Positions 31,553 to 43,687 of a DNA stretch of 64,000 nt are shown in pieces. The DNA is from Cylindrodendrum hubeiense (taxonomy: Eukaryota > Ascomycota > Sordariomycetes > Hypocreales > Nectriaceae), in the NCBI GenBank assembly GCA_014621425.1, contig JAANBB010000204.1, positions 1-64,000 of the forward strand, read 5' to 3'. Numbering within the stretch: the stretch's first letter is position 1; each line of letters begins with the position of its first letter. A model generated the notes under the pieces. That model did not search any database. It was given only the letters and a program-made list of their open reading frames with translations, and had not been told where the DNA came from. Position numbers and translations under genes: made by a program.

Positions 31553-34175
31553 ATGGCTCCCCCTCACACCGCCACGCCGATCGACAAGAACTGGCAATTC
31601 AGGCAAGCCACCGACGACGACAGTGCCTACTTGCCTGTCGGCCAGTTCCCTACCAACGTTCACCTTGACCTGTTGCACCACAAAAAGATCCCCGATCCCT
31701 TCATCGGCAAAAATGAGCTTGATGTTCAATGGATCGGCGAGGTTGCCTGGGTTTACAGGACGACCTTCGCCGGTACTCAACTGCCCAAGGGCGCCGAGGC
31801 CGTCCTGGCTTTTGATGGACTCGACACATTCGCCACAGTGCGCTTGAACGGCAAGACAATCCTCGAGGCAGAAAACATGTTTCTTCCAGAGCGGGTGAAC
31901 GTTACAGGTGTGCTAGTACAGGACGGCGACAATGAGCTGGAAATCACCTTTGACAGTGCCTACCTCCGAGGCTGGAAGCTTGTTGAGGAGCATCCCGACC
32001 ACAAGTACATCTGCTGGAATGGCGATGATTCGAGGTTGGCTGTGCGAAAGGCACAATATCACTGGGTAAGTTTGAACAAAACAGTAATTCGCCGGGTTTT
32101 CAGTCAGCTAACTGGTTTGGAAGGGATGGGATTGGGGCCCTGCTCTCATGACCTGCGGTCCTTGGCGACCCATTACCCTTGAGGTATATGAATCTCGCAT
32201 CTCTGACCTTTACAACAAGATCGAGTTGGACGAATCCCTCAAGAGCGCCAAGGTGGTGGCCCACGCTACGACAGAAGGCACAGCTTCCAAGGTGCAATTC
32301 AGCATCTCCCTAGACGGGAATGAGGTTGCTTCTCAGACCGCGGATGTCCAGGATGGCAATGCGGAATCAACATTTTCGATTGAAAATCCAGAACTCTGGT
32401 ACCCGGTCAGGTACGGAAAGCAGCCTCTATACACTGTCAAGGCTGTTCTCCTATCTGAGACCGACGAAGTTTACTCCGTGTCCAAGAAGATTGGTATTCG
32501 CAAACTTGAGCTTGTCCAACGACCTCTCAAAGAGCAGCCCGGCACCAGCTTCTTTTTTGAGGTCAACAACATCCCTGTTTTCTGTGGTGGTAGTGACTGG
32601 ATCCCCGCAGACAACTTCATCCCTCGCATTTCCAAGCAGAGATACTATGACTGGATTAAGCTGGTGGCCGATGGCAACCAGTTTATGATCAGAGTGTGGG
32701 GAGGTGGTATCTACGAAGAGGAGGCCTTCTACAACGCCTGTGACGAGCTCGGCGTCCTGGTCTGGCAAGACTTCATGTTTGGTTGTGGCAACTATCCCTG
32801 TTGGCCTGAGCTTCTCAAGTCCATCGACCGCGAGGCCAGGGAGAATGTCAAGCTTCTAAGACATCACCCTAGCATTGCCATCTGGGCTGGTAACAACGAG
32901 GACTACCAGGTTGCTGAGAGCGATAAACTCACCTATGATTTTGACAACAAAGATCCCGAGAGCTGGCTGAAGACTGATTTCCCGGCTCGATACATCTACG
33001 AGAAGATCCTCGCAGATGTGTGCAAGGACCTCATCCCCGAGACGACGTACCACTATGGCAGCCCCTGGGGCGGTAAGCTTACTACAGATCCAACCGTCGG
33101 AGACATCCATCAGTGGAATGTCTGGCACGGCAGTCAGGAAAAATATCAGAATTTCGACAAGCTTGTCGGTCGCTTTGTGTCCGAGTTCGGCATGGAGGCT
33201 TTCCCCAACATCAAGACTATTGAGTCGTATCTTCCCCTAGGCAAAGATGATCCAGACCGCTACCCTCAATCGTCGACGGTGGACTTTCACAACAAGGCAG
33301 ATGGCCATGAGCGCCGCATTGCCCTCTATCTCGTAGAAAACATGCGATATGCGCCTGATCCAATAGAGCACTTCATCTATTGTACTCAGCTGATGCAGGC
33401 CGAGTGTCTCGCCTCTGCCTACAGACTCTGGAAGCGGGAGTGGCGTGGCCCCGAGAAGGAGTACTGTGGCGGTGCGCTTGTCTGGCAGATCAATGACTGC
33501 TGGCCCGTCACGTCATGGGCTATTTGCGACTACTATCTCCGGCCAAAGCATGCTTACTTCACGGTGAAGCGGGAGATGGCGCCTATTTCCATCGGAATTA
33601 AGCGACAAGAGCATAAGCACCCCAAGGATAAATATACCCGCGTTCACATCGACACCAAGGTCCAGGTTGAGATCTGGGGTAGCAACTTGATGCTGGAGGA
33701 CCTGACGGTGGACTGCGTCGTCAAAGCCTGGGATGTCGAGTCGGGCAAAGAAACATTCTCTCAAACTGTTTCACCGTCCAAACTACTCCCCAAAAACCGC
33801 TCCACCGAGATTGCAGCGCTAGACGTCCCGGTCGAGAAACCTAACGCTGGTCTCGAAGGTCGTACGGTTGTGGCTGCATACCTCTATCAGGATGGCAAGC
33901 AGATCGCACGCTATGTCAACTGGCCCGAACCACTCAAGTATCTTCACTTTCAGAAGCCCAAGTCCCTCCTGGCTGAGTTGAGTGAGGACGGCAAGACGGT
34001 AGAGATCAGCGCCGAAGTGCCCGTCAAAGGCCTATCGCTGGAGAGCGAGGATGACGAGGTTAAATTCGAGGACAACCTGATTGACATTGTGCCTGGTGAG
34101 GTGGTGCGTGTTGGGGTGAGTGGTACCAAGGCTGGCACTGTTATCACGACGCAGTACCTGGGTATGCTGAATTAG
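31553..34175 (+). CDS. Beta-mannosidase, GH2 (intracellular, clade B)
   Basis: Exons 31553-32065 and 32124-34175, 58-bp intron, 854 residues. It releases terminal beta-1,4-mannose from manno-oligosaccharides. The N-terminal jelly-roll domain includes VAWVYRTTF and VRLNGKTI; joining the exons gives AQYHWGWDWGP, a signature of GH2 mannosidases. The acid/base Glu is in WAGNNEDYQ (E430) and the nucleophile Glu in VSEFGMEAFP (E525). RVWGGGIYEEEAFY and LVWQDFMFGC are also family-typical. There is no signal peptide, as expected for the intracellular clade B enzymes (MndB of Aspergillus) that complete mannan breakdown after import of oligosaccharides. Start context CCCCATGGC is strong. Confidence 0.95.
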
Positions 34176-34600
34176 ACAGAATGTTTGGAAGGATGGGAGG
34201 AGTCTCCTATGGAACCTAGATAGGCCATGAGATTGACAGTCCAACTTGGGAATGGTTCAATGATTAGTTTTGTTCAAGTTTTGAAATATTGCTGCCGTGG
34301 TAATCTCGTTTCAGTAGAACTTACAATGTGTAAGTGGAATATATCTCGAGCGTACCCAAATCCCGGGTCCACCGGGACGGAGCGGCCCCACTCACTGGTG
34401 CCGAAACGTTATTCGGAGGCAGAACTCCGATCCCTCTATGGAAGTCAGCCAACGCCGCACTTAGTTAGAAGTCTGAATAAGGTAAGAGTCAGTCTTGGAT
34501 TATCACATATCACGTGCTCATAGATGATGTTGATGTGCTCCAAAGTTATGTCATGTCTCACCAAATCTTGGATAGGGAGTGTGTGTAAGAAGTGACAACC

Positions 34601-34650
34601 GGGAGGCGGGAAACAGGAGGCGGGAAACGGGAGGCGGGAGGCGGGAGGCT
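34601..34650 (+). repeat. G-rich tandem tract (GGGAGGC)n
   Basis: Repeated GGGAGGC and GGGAAAC units give at least six GGG runs within 50 bases. Possible G-quadruplex former about 430 bases downstream of the beta-mannosidase stop codon. Confidence 0.8.
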
Positions 34651-36484
34651 GAGCTCACTTGTTCGGTAACTTATGATCCAGCTCAGATTACGATAGTGGC
34701 GTCATGTGCGCCAATTCCCAGCACGTAGTCGGGCCCTGAGTTGTCGACAGTCGGAAGTGTTACATTTTAGCATTATATGGCAGGTGCGCAGCGTCTAACA
34801 GCAGGCTGAGCAGCCAGAAAAAGGTTAGGGGCGTTTCTTTTTCCACGCTCGTGGCGTCAGGTGGGTTTTGTCGCACTCTTAATGCAAGAACTCGATGAAT
34901 ATACGTGTGATGGTGGGAATGGAAGTGGAGATCATCCTCGACTGTCGAAGTGTGGCTCCCATGATTGGGCAAGGGAAGCCACGAGGATGATCTACATTGT
35001 GACAGCGTGTGAAGATCGCTACCACAGTCAAGTAACCTTAAATCCATATGTTGATGGGACTAAAGCTCCTTCTTCAAACAGACTGGTGCGGAAACTGGCA
35101 TGAAAACTTGCGGGAGGCTTGTTAGATGTGTTAGTGGTAATAAACTCGCATGTGATATTGCAGGCATGATGTTAAGCATAAGCTTCAAGTTAAACTTGAA
35201 GTTGCCGAGGCATTTAAAAGGTTCAAATCAGGTTCCATGCAAGGTTGGTGATCGCTGTTTCCTTTTTGAGCCCCGCCGTCGAAACCCATCGGACGCAATA
35301 CAACATCCCGGCCCTCTGTTGGTAGCGAACTTCTTGAAACAATTGGCTGCCATACGATACCAATGCTGATAAGATAGCAGCAAGAGCCTTCATAGGAGCG
35401 ATATTATTTACAGGTTGCAGAGATAGGTGTCACCCTACCACGACATGCGACGTGCTCTATTCAACCTTGCGTGCGACATCGGTCTAGGAAGGAGATCCGT
35501 GGGCCTGCGTCGAAGGTGCATGTACTTTTGTAGAACCAATCAATGTGGCCATCACGGCATACATGCGGCTTCTATTAGGGTTGGTACCTGAATAGTGGCT
35601 TGGTGTTTAGTGAAGCCGAGTACAAGGCCAGGGCGGGGGACAGCCCTCAACCCCGATTCAATGACGACCTTCTACCGGGTGTGGCACACCACTTATAACC
35701 GAAGTTTGATCCCTGGCCAGGGGATCCATGTTCGATCGATCCGTTGGCAGCATTGCCAACCCTGGACCTGTTGATCTGTTTGGCAGGTTACAGTTGCAGG
35801 TTCCATGATACCACGCCCTCTCTGAGAAACCCCTAGACCAGTTCCGTTATTCGGTGGCCAATTGCGACATGAGGCAATCAGGGCACCATGATGGAAGCGT
35901 TTCATTAGTGGCGTTCACGTCGAGCGGCTCTCTTTAGGTACTACTTCGTCTGAGCTAGAACTTGAAAATGAAGCCCATTCCAATTGTGAGCAAGGTTCCT
36001 TAGCCGACGACATGGTAGCAATACATAGGTCAACAAGCCCGTACAACACGGGTTTTTTTTTTTTGCTTGGCCCTAGCTCTTCATTTATTTGCAGAGAAAC
36101 ATCTGGTCATGGCCGACATCAAGATCAAGGGACGGTGGGCGGGGCAGGCAAACATGCGGCGTGGGCTTTGGGTATTCCGGTGAGTGTCACAACCTACATC
36201 GATGTCGAAACCAACAGCAAGGTCAATCTAGGACTTCCAGAATCACCAAATCTTAGTTCGGGGTCAAAGCCAACAAGGGATCTTGTGTCCGCACGGAAGG
36301 GATGTCGTGATGTCGTGATGTGGGGGGGGTTGCAGGCATGTGTTCCTGACCCGGCACATGAGGCGACCCCGGATATGATAAGCCAACGTCGCCAAGGAAG
36401 CGGACGAACTTTTGCAACAAGCGGCATCGAGATCGGGGCTGATAACAAATCCTGATCTGTCTGGTCCGAAGTGGGCGGACGAGG

Positions 36485-36545
36485 TGTGGTCGGAGCCTGG
36501 ATGAAGACGCATGGTGAAGCCGCATGGTGAAGCCGCAGGATGAGG
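36485..36545 (+). repeat. Short imperfect tandem repeat
   Basis: The unit GCATGGTGAAGCC is repeated about twice within a longer GATGA/GACGA-rich stretch. It underlies several fortuitous open frames on both strands. Confidence 0.65.
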
Positions 36546-38423
36546 ACGAGAGACGAGAATGAGCCATGTACCATGTAAGGGAGAGCATGGTTGGCTGGCA
36601 GCCGAAGAGGATCGGCTGTCTCCATTCTGCAACAGGCCCCGGACGGTCCGGGAGAGGCGCACGGTGGTCAGCACTATCGCCCGCTGTATCCTAGTATGTC
36701 TCTCAGTGGGGAGCCACCCGCAACCGTTGACCGTTGCAGTCTCGGGGGATATACTAGCTCGCACCCACAAGCCCACAGGGGAGATGGTCTGGCGATGCCG
36801 GTACCAAGCCTCGGGGAGTTGCAGCACTTAAGCACGCTGTATCTCTGTCTCTTGGCGCCTCGAGGGCGTGTTGCCCCGCTGCCTACCGGGGCCGACCCGC
36901 TAAATCTTATCTCCAGGTGTTTCGATCACTCCGACCAGTCCGATTCAGTACTGGCGACGATCACTGGATCTCGCCTCGCTCTCCGCCTTTGTCGGCCCGT
37001 TCGTTCTCCACTTTCCCTCTCGATCTCAACACCATGCCACGATCGCGAAAAAAGCCATCGAAATACCACAGCCACTTCGGCAGTTTACTCATTTTTTCCT
37101 GCCCGATTCCGCCTGCTGCAGCTGTTCTCACGCGTGACTCGGAAAGTGCAGAGACTCTGGCGACCCTCACAGGACTGACAAGCAAGGAACCTCAGCTCCG
37201 TCGCATCATGGGATGCTGCCCCGTCGGCTTTCGAGAGGCTTCGCACGGCCCGGCCAGCGCAAGGACAGGCCTGTGCGGGAACATCTGCCATCGAGACTAG
37301 TGTCTATTTCGCAGTCCGGCACTGGGATGGCGTTCTTGCACGGCCCCCTGCTGAACATCGGAGGCGCTCTCACGACGGCGGCCATCTCCTAAACAGGAAG
37401 TTGCCTGCATCTTGGCCAGGACACCGGGTATTCGTGTGGAATCAACCCCGGCCGGCTCTCACTGCCATCGAAGCCATCGAGGCCATCGGGGCCTAGTCCT
37501 TGAAGCGTTCGTCCGCCAAGAACCTTCCGATTTGTTCAAGTTGCGGAGAGGAGCAACACCTCAGCTTAGCTCAGACGCCGCATCAACAACAACCGCGACA
37601 CGCCTGGTCTTGTCCATCACCTCCAACTTCCAACACCATCTCCGAACGGCATTAACTCCACACCCGCTCCCCAATCGCCGACATGTTGTCCTTCGCCTTC
37701 CATCATAGGCTATCCGTTCCCGGTTCCTTCCATATCAAAAGCAGAACCGTTGGATAAAAACGACTTCCAACTGTCGATGCTGTCTCGAACCTAGTTGAGA
37801 GGAACCTATCACCAACCGGCAACGCCGATCTTGACACTTTTACCAGTGTATTTCAACCTCTTGTCAACGAATCCGCTCTCCACACCCCATCGCATTGCGC
37901 CGGAGTCCGTTCGTAACCCTAGTGTCTATCCACACCAACATTCCTGCGCTCGCTGCCTCCTGCCTTGCTTCGGCCACCCAGCTAGATGCTATTCAAAATA
38001 TCCTACGGACCCCAGTCCTAAATCCCTGCAGCATCGCCTACGGCATCCGACTTTTCAAAGTCCCTCTCGAACATCGTTTGAAGTTCCGGTGTTACGCCTC
38101 CGGCCCCTGCTGCTCGCGCTCCCCGAGAACTTTTGTGCGTGTGTCGCTTTGACATTGCCTTCTAGAACTAGTTCCATTACGCCATTGTTCTCGGGCTTCC
38201 CTTTTGCGAATCGTCTTATCGAATACCACACAGTTGATGCTAGTCATCTTGCCTGAACGGGAAGTTGGCGACAGCTTCACCAGCAACGGTATCGCCACCA
38301 CAGCAGGTTGGCTGAAAACGACACTAGGGCTTCCTTGGATCGGAGATTTTATGGGCTTGTTGCATTCGTCACTCGACGTCACGATGCCATTCATAGGGGC
38401 GGTGAGCTGAACCACAAGAAAGG

Positions 38424-38430
38424 TATATAA
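38424..38430 (+). promoter_or_regulatory. TATA box of subtilisin gene
   Basis: TATATAA about 96 bases upstream of the protease start codon, within a GGTATATAAGAC context and followed by a typical CA/CT-rich leader. This is the clearest core promoter in the window and fits a strongly inducible secreted-protease gene. Confidence 0.7.
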
Positions 38431-38525
38431 GACAGTCTTACATCCTCTGTATACCTATGCATACTTCATTATCACTTAACAGCTTCAGCATCTGCATCTA
38501 GCTACTTATCTCTTGTCTCCGCAAA

Positions 38526-39820
38526 ATGGTCAACTTTTCCAATCTCGCTCTCGTTGTAACTGCCCTCCTCGGGTACGCTGTTGGTGCTCCAGTTGAGCGC
38601 GCCAGCACCGTGGTCAAGGGCAGTTACATTATCACCCTCAAGTCTGACCTCAAGACAGATGACCTCGAGAGTCACTTGACTTGGGTCAACGATGTCCACA
38701 AGCGCAGCGTCTCCAAGCGCGAAAGCTCTGCCAAGGGTATCGAGATCACTTACGACGGTGATTACGGCTTCCATGGCTATGCCGGTTCTTTTAATACCGA
38801 GACCATCGAAGAAATCAAGAACAATCCTGAGGTAGGAATACACCACCACCACCACCACAACGAATACTAATATATTGGCAGGTTGCTCTCGTCGAGGAGG
38901 ATAAGGTCTGGACGCTACAATACGTCAAGGATGAAACCGAGTTGGCCCATATTGCCAAGAAGGCCTTGACCACCCAGACCAGTTCTACGTGGGGTCTTGG
39001 GACTGTCTCTCACCGCGAGAGTGGCTATACCAGCTATATTTATGACACCACTGCTGGAGAGGGTACATATGCTTACATCGTTGACACTGGCATCCGCGCC
39101 ACCCACAACCAGTTCGGGGGCCGTGCCACGGCTATCTGGTCTGCCTTCAGCGGTGATAATGCCGACACCAACGGCCACGGCACACACGTCGCTGGTACAA
39201 TTGGTGGTTCCACCTATGGTGTCGCCAAGTCTGCCACCTTGTTAGGTGTGAAGGTATTCCAAGGTGACGAGTCCACTACTTCCATCATCCTGTCGGGCTA
39301 CAACTGGGCTGTGAACCACATCGTCAGCAACGGTCGCACCTCTAAGGCTGTCATCAACTTGTCTCTCGGTGGAGACTACTCCGCCACCTTCAATAGCGCT
39401 GTCGCCTCTGCTTCCTCTTCTGGTGTCCTTACCGTCGTCGCCGCTGGCAACGAGGCCCAGAACGCTGCTAACACATCTCCCGCCTCAGCCGCCAGTGCCA
39501 TCACCGTCGGTGCCATTGACAGCTCCTGGACCATCGCCTATTACTCCAACTATGGTACCATTCTCGACATCTTCGCCCCTGGCTCTAGCGTACTGTCCGC
39601 CTACTACACCAGTAACTCGGCTACTGCTACCCTTAGCGGTACCTCCATGGCCGCTCCCCACATTGCTGGCCTTGCTCTTTACGGCATGTCCGTCGAGGGT
39701 GTTAGCGGTGTCTCTGGCGTCACTAGCTGGCTCAAGTCGGCGGGTACTGCTAACGGCATATCTGGCTCACTACGCAGCTCGCCCAACCTGATTGGCAACA
39801 ATGACAACTCTGCTCAGTAA
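38526..39820 (+). CDS. Secreted subtilisin-like alkaline serine protease (oryzin type, S8A)
   Basis: Exons 38526-38831 and 38882-39820, 50-bp intron, 414 residues. A signal peptide (MVNFSNLALVVTALLGYAVG) precedes an inhibitor_I9 propeptide (about 25-129). The mature enzyme should begin near Ala130 (ALTTQ). The catalytic triad is intact: Asp170 in AYIVDTGI, His201 in NGHGTHVAG and Ser357 in GTSMAAPH; oxyanion Asn292 is in AAGN. The mature region has no cysteine, unlike proteinase K and Pr1-type cuticle proteases but like Aspergillus oryzin (Alp1). It should be secreted and degrade extracellular protein. It is isolated, with 4.3 kb upstream and 2 kb downstream lacking genes. Confidence 0.95.
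38832..38881 (+). other. Intron of subtilisin gene containing a CAC run
   Basis: Donor GTAGGA, TACTAAT branch-like site, acceptor CAG. It includes a CAC trinucleotide run; if retained it would add a His-rich tail and stop the protein right after the propeptide. Confidence 0.9.
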
Positions 39821-41774
39821 GCGGATCTCACGAACGGACTCAACGTTGATGATTGAATGATGGACCATGAATGGAGATTTAGTTCAGTGCAGGATGAGAA
39901 GGAAATTTATGAGATACTACGATACTGGGAAAGGAAATACGGCTTTGATGTTATGAATTCAGTTTGAAAGTGCGATGTTGCAGAACAAAATATATAACCC
40001 ATTCAAGTAAATTTCTCAGTCTCATATTTATGCGTGACTGTTATCCTCGGCAAAGGTCTTTCCCACGATGATGAGAGACGTTGAGTTCCATATCGATCAG
40101 GTTGTAAGTCAGCCACAACCGCCCGATGTAGTTTGCTCTTGAGTCTTCTCTCCGACCATCTTCTACCAACAGCTACACCCAGCTAAGTTAGTGTGCCTTA
40201 GTTCTAGAAATCTAATGACACTACCGGGTTCTCTCGGACAACCTAGTGGGGCCAGCCTCCAGTATAATCCCTGACAAATGTTTAGGTACTCCTCTCGGGT
40301 AGGATGGTCATAATAATGCTGGTAAGTTATGGTAAGTTTGTGAAGAGCTGTAGGGATATCCTTCTTCGCGAGAATTTAGTTGTGATGCGTGATGTTAAAT
40401 TGTGGATTCCATGGAGTACACGTGGGGATACGGCGGTAATTGTGACACGGCTTAAAATAGCAAATGGGTAATCAGTATACACCACACTAACGGCAATAGT
40501 TGTGTTGTTTGACACTTGAAAGATGAAGAAATTCGCTATGCGCTCGCTAGCCAAGAAGCTGCCGGGTCCAGCGAGACATAACTCGAGGTAAGGTGATTGG
40601 TGTTCGTTCTCAATTATTGAAGCATCGTGAGAATCGTGAGAATCGCAGAATCGTGAAACGGTCTGGGGTCCCTTGGTCGAATTACTTGATTGCTCCACTA
40701 CCCGCCCCCCTCTGCTGAGAATGCTCATAATTATTCCATTCGGGTGCAAACCCGGCAGGCGGGTCGGACGGACGGCGTCAAGTTAGGCTCGTAAGTCGTG
40801 AGTCGTGGACCGTGCTATCGATTGTGGCTTCTCAGCCATGTCTTGACGGGAATTGTCCGTGATTCAAACCCGTCCGTGTTTTAGCCTCTTGGCCTTGTTC
40901 GTGATTCACTGGTGCTGACATGGTTAGTATTTCCCGTTTGAGCGCGGGAAGACAAGCGCCTCTCGGGGTGGAAATGCTCGATAATGCACTCGTCTTGTCT
41001 TGGTGGCTGTCAGTTGTAAGCTGCATCTCGAGGAATGAAGTCTCTCCAACGTCCAGGCAGCCATTTAACACGGAGGTGCGGTGTGACAGAACCCCTCAAT
41101 CCGCGGGTCAATTGGGCTATTTTCTCCCCGCCGTCGGTCCTTCTAATACAAGGTGGTTCTATTTAGGCTCAAATACAACATCTCGTGAGCAAAACGACGT
41201 GGGGCATGGATTTAACGTCGCATCAAACCAATCCGAACCACCCCAGACGCCGATCGCTCGATCACGCCGCAGCCGCCCTGGCGTCATGGCGAGAGGATTT
41301 AGTCAAGAAGGGTCGGGAATAACGTCAAGAATATCTCAGAAGGGAAAGGCGAAGCGAAAATTCTTTCCCGAGTCTCAAGGGTCAACTCCACGTTCGAATG
41401 CAACGTGGAGCCCACTCGGCTAGCAACATCCATATGACCGACAAAGTGCTTCCGACTGCCTATTTCGGTAGACGTTTCTCAGGGGGATAATTGAACCACT
41501 GAGCTGAGCATCGGCTCAGTAGACGGCGACCTGGAGTCTCCGGTCTGGGGTCCCCGGATTGGTGAATGCCTTTCCCCAGCGAACACTCCCGCCGGGGTGT
41601 TTGCGAGAATTGTGGAGAGATGTTGATAAACGTGCATCCGATGCAGTATAAAGAAAGCGAAGATCAGCACTCAATAATTAAGTTTGATGCCGCATTGATC
41701 TCATAAGATTCAAGCTTCTCTTGTCTTCAACTCATCGTGCTTTCTATTGCTCTTTTTCCCTCCCAGCCGCCACC
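39821..41774. other. Intergenic region, 2 kb
   Basis: Terminator of the protease gene and promoter of the hexose transporter. AT-rich to 40060. Nothing resembling a gene is supported; short open frames at 40327-40749 (-) and 40920-41423 (+) have no domain. Confidence 0.5.
41647..41652 (+). promoter_or_regulatory. Candidate TATA box of hexose transporter gene
   Basis: TATAAA in GCAGTATAAAGAAAG about 125 bases before the transporter ATG, followed by a CT-rich leader. Position and sequence fit a core promoter. Confidence 0.55.
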
Positions 41775-43687
41775 ATGGAGACAATGGCGGAAGAGCGAAC
41801 GAAGCTCGCTTACAAGAACCGGTGGAAGACGATATATAACAATCCCAAATTGATCGTCATCGCACTCTTTGCGTCGTGAGTACTAGACCTTGCGTCTTTC
41901 CGTTGCAGTCTAACCCATGGGAAAGATTTGGTGGTTTTGAGTATGGCTACCAGCAAGGTGTCCTGGGCCAGTCCTTGGTCATGACGCGCTTCAAGGACAA
42001 CTTCCCGTCAGTGGTAGCCTCCTCCAGCGCAACGGGCTGGCTTACCTCAATTCTTCAACTCGGAGGCATCCTCGGTTCACTGTCGGCTGGTGTCCTGGGC
42101 GAGGTCATTTCTCGAAAATATACCATGTTCTCGGCCTGCTGCTGGGTTATCCTGGGTAGCTATCTCTACGTCGGCGCGACGTACCACAACCCGGCTCTGT
42201 TGTATGCGGGCAGATTCTTCACCGGCATTGGTGTTGGAACATTCAGCGGTGTTGGGTAAGTTAATATTTACCTTACCATCCGTGACTCCAACTCATAAAT
42301 GCACCGCAGTCCGCTTTATAACGCCGAGCTCTCAGCCCCCGAACTGCGCGGATTCCTCGTCTCCTTCTACCAGTTCTGTACCATCCTGGGTATTATGCTT
42401 TCTTTCTGGATTGGATACGGCAGCAACTACATTGGTGGCCACGGCGACGGACAGACCGACATGGCTTGGATGCTCCCTTCTATCATCCAGGGCATACCAG
42501 CTGTGCTCCTCGCCTTCGGTATCTGGTGGCTTCCATTCTCTCCCCGATGGCTCGTCAAGAAGGGCCGCGACCAGGAGGCACTTGATACTCTCGCCTATCT
42601 CCGAAAGCTTCCTGTGGACCATGAACTCATTCAAGTTGAGTTCATGGAGATCAAGGCAGAGTGTCTTTTCGAACAGCGAACCTTTGCCAAGTCATTTCCC
42701 AACTTGGCAGCCAAGGAGGAGGGTAACATGTGGGTTCGGGAGTTCGCTGGGTATTACCAGATTATCAAAACTTGGGATAACCTCAAGAGAGTTGCGACGG
42801 CCTGGCTGGTCATGTTCTGGCAACAATGGTATTTTGCATCATAAATGAACGGTGTGTATTATTATACTAACCAGGATACAGGTCTGGAATCGATGCCATT
42901 ATTTACTACGCTAGTAACGTCTTCGAGAGTCTGGGTTTGACAGGCGGAACTCAGGCATTGTTGGCTACGGGTGTCACTGGTGTTGTGTTCTTCGTCAGTA
43001 CACTACCTGCGATGGCCATCATTGACAAGGTGGGCCGAAAACCAATGCTCATCGTGGGATCGGTGGTTATGTGGATTTCGATGGTTCTTGCGGGCATCAT
43101 CGTTGCTGTATACCACCATGACTGGAACGCTCATGTGGCTGCTGGGTGGACTGCCGTGGCCTTCATTTGGGTCTACGTGGGAGCTTTCGGTGCTACATGG
43201 GGCCCTGTCTCATGGACTCTTGTTGCCGAGATCTTCCCCTTGTCTATTCGATCCAAGGGTTCCTCAATCGGTGCCTCAAGCAACTGGGTGAGTTTGTTCC
43301 CATCGGGTGAGAGAATTGAGTCAAAATGCTAACATATCGATACAGCTCAACAACTTTGCTGTTGCATTCTACGTCCCTGCCATGTTTGAGACCCTGCAAT
43401 GGGGCACTTACATCTTCTTTGCGGGTTTCCTGGCTGCCAGCATTGCCTGGGTACATTTCTTCCTTCCCGAGACCAAGGGTGCGACTTTGGAAGAAATGGA
43501 CCGCATTTTTGGAAGCCATACTGGTGAGGAAGATGCTCTAATGCTGGAGGAGGCTCGACGGGACGTTGGCCTAGGGTTTGAGCTGGAGAACAGGGCGCTC
43601 AGGGCTGAGAAACGACTCGTGCAAGAGTCCGAGGAGATTGACTCCCCCGCGCCATCTCATCATGAAGATGTTGAGTCTGGTCGGTAA
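41775..43687 (+). CDS. MFS hexose/monosaccharide transporter
   Basis: Five exons: 41775-41875, 41926-42255, 42310-42828, 42882-43287 and 43346-43687; introns of 50 to 58 bp, all phases consistent; 565 residues. Sugar-porter family features are FGGFEYGYQQGV in the first helix, GRFFTGIGVG, SPRWLVKKGR after helix 6, QQWSGIDAIIYYA in helix 7, DKVGRKPML and the closing PETKGATLEEMDRIFG. It should import a hexose or related sugar with protons across the plasma membrane. The first intron separates the leading cytosolic segment from helix 1. The C-terminal tail is long, acidic and cytosolic. Exact sugar is not predictable. The start has a consensus context (CCACCATGG). Confidence 0.92.

Larger units (their letters stand above)
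34176..38525. other. Gene-poor region, 4.3 kb
   Basis: The longest stretch without a supportable gene. Open frames (for instance 36012-36455 and 37795-38256 on the plus strand, 36264-36827 on the minus strand) overlap each other on both strands, lack recognisable motifs and follow local simple repeats. It contains the G-rich tract at 34601, a homopolymer T run at 36053-36064, and at its right end the subtilisin promoter. It could hold a long non-coding transcript or an unrecognised lineage-specific gene. Confidence 0.5.

Noticed and set aside
36012..38256. Several 100-200 codon frames on both strands
   Set aside because: They overlap each other, follow local repeats, several begin at non-ATG codons and none has a domain.
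40840..40880. tRNA-like GATTCAAACCC near 40861
   Set aside because: Resembles a B box, but no T-arm stem, A box or cloverleaf could be formed around it.
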